Assembly: GCA_004211235.1 (NCBI GenBank)
Contig: SEEY01000325.1
Span: 1-5,279, forward strand
Direction: 5' to 3'
From: Rubrivivax sp.
GTDB lineage: Bacteria; Pseudomonadota; Gammaproteobacteria; Burkholderiales; Burkholderiaceae
DNA: 5,279 bases
The translations under genes and the position numbers were made by a program. This document shows positions 4,777 through 5,279 of the stretch, piece after piece (position 1 is the first letter of the stretch; every line of letters begins with the position of its first letter). The notes under the pieces are model-generated. The model had not been told where the DNA came from and did not search any database. It was given only the letters and a program-made list of their open reading frames with translations.

Positions 4777-5279
4777 ACTGCATCGGGTTGCGGCCGCTCA
4801 GCGTCTTGTAGCTGCTGCCGTCATGACGCAGCACCAGTCGCTCATCGACGACCTTCGGCGCGCTTTGCCCGGTGCCGGCGTCATCGGCCGCGCGGCTGCC
4901 GGTGAACTTCACGGCGAGGTCGGGCAAGGCCCCGTTGGCGGCGTTCTCGAACTCCCATTTGCCTTTGATGTCATAGCAGTTGGCCGGCGTGAGCGGATCG
5001 GGCGTGTCGCTCGCCGGCAGCGGCTTGCCCGCCAGCCATTCCTCGCAGCCCATGGTGGCATCGGTGGCACTGCCGCCGATCATCTGGTCGGCCACGGGCC
5101 TGGCCTCATCCACCCCGAGCGACACGACCTGCAGCCGCGTGCTGCAGCGGCCCTGCCCGCAGTACTCGCTCTCGATGGTCAGCACTGCGCGGCCGTTGCC
5201 CAAAGCATGCAGATTGACGTTGCCGGGCTGGCCGTAGGCGCCGGTCCAGACGAGGGAGGCGCGCTCGAAGGTCAGCACC
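4775..5279 (-). CDS. Uncharacterised protein, C-terminal 167 residues visible; 5' end outside window
   Basis: The frame enters from the right edge and ends at TAG 4777-4775. The GTG at 5278-5276 is the first codon seen, but it is probably an internal valine of VLTFERASLVWTGAY because it opens directly into a well-formed strand-like segment with no room for a ribosome binding site to be judged. I do not recognise a family. The visible part has short beta-type strands (VNLHALGNGRAVLTIESEY, RLQVVSLG, LAVKFTGS, ERLVLRHDG) and four cysteines: two in EYCGQGRCS, one in MGCEEW and one in ANCYD. An even number of cysteines and a Gly/Asp/Ser-rich composition suit a periplasmic or secreted protein with disulphides, but the N-terminus that would show a signal peptide is missing. 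It is convergent with the small Cys-rich gene. Coding status is well supported by composition; function is unknown. Confidence 0.75.
   Translation of the reverse strand, partial: VLTFERASLVWTGAYGQPGNVNLHALGNGRAVLTIESEYCGQGRCSTRLQVVSLGVDEARPVADQMIGGSATDATMGCEEWLAGKPLPASDTPDPLTPANCYDIKGKWEFENAANGALPDLAVKFTGSRAADDAGTGQSAPKVVDERLVLRHDGSSYKTLSGRNPMQ

Noticed and set aside
1..5279. CRISPR array, insertion sequence, tRNA, rRNA or toxin-antitoxin pair
   Set aside because: No regularly spaced direct repeats, transposase motifs, tRNA cloverleaf or paired small toxin-antitoxin genes were seen on either strand.

Overview
The window comes from a GC-rich bacterial chromosome. Third codon positions are almost always G or C, antisense frames stay open for long stretches, and the protein types fit a betaproteobacterium of the order Burkholderiales (Rubrivivax/Roseateles/Leptothrix-like). 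That placement is inferred from composition and remembered protein similarity, not from a marker gene. I see no mobile element, rRNA, tRNA or CRISPR array, and the region reads as compact, ordinary chromosomal DNA.

Layout from left to right. (1) The minus-strand pair 644-1864 and 1-595 is a probable operon. A 406-residue regulator with a helical, TPR-like N-terminus and two successive winged-helix-like regions is followed, 48 bp downstream, by a small beta-propeller protein that runs off the left edge. (2) Divergent from the regulator, across an 84-bp gap, is a plus-strand gene for an unrecognised 125-residue protein (1949-2326). (3) It converges with, and overlaps by 11 bp, a minus-strand gene for an exported GH39 glycoside hydrolase (2316-3980). 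(4) Upstream of the hydrolase, on the same strand, is a 135-residue protein with a possible PUA/EVE-like fold (4103-4510). The 122-bp gap between them carries three copies of TGAGTG/CACTCA in alternating orientation. (5) Divergent from that gene is a tiny cysteine-rich 'oxidoreductase-like' protein (about 4568-4753). (6) It converges on an unrecognised minus-strand gene (4775 to the right edge) whose 5' end lies outside the window. A GC-rich hairpin exactly fills the 21-bp gap between their stop codons.

How the genes may work together. The regulator and propeller are the only pair whose arrangement suggests a shared task, and its substrate or signal is not visible here. The GH39 enzyme is exported and probably acts on xylosyl or related glycosidic bonds of plant or exopolysaccharide origin. 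It has no neighbouring sugar transporter, isomerase or other carbohydrate-active enzyme in this window, so it looks like a stand-alone hydrolase. I found no convincing evidence for a new defence or mobile system. The items most worth a second look are the two-winged-helix regulator with its propeller partner, the atypical nucleophile region of the GH39 enzyme, and the TGAGTG array ahead of it.
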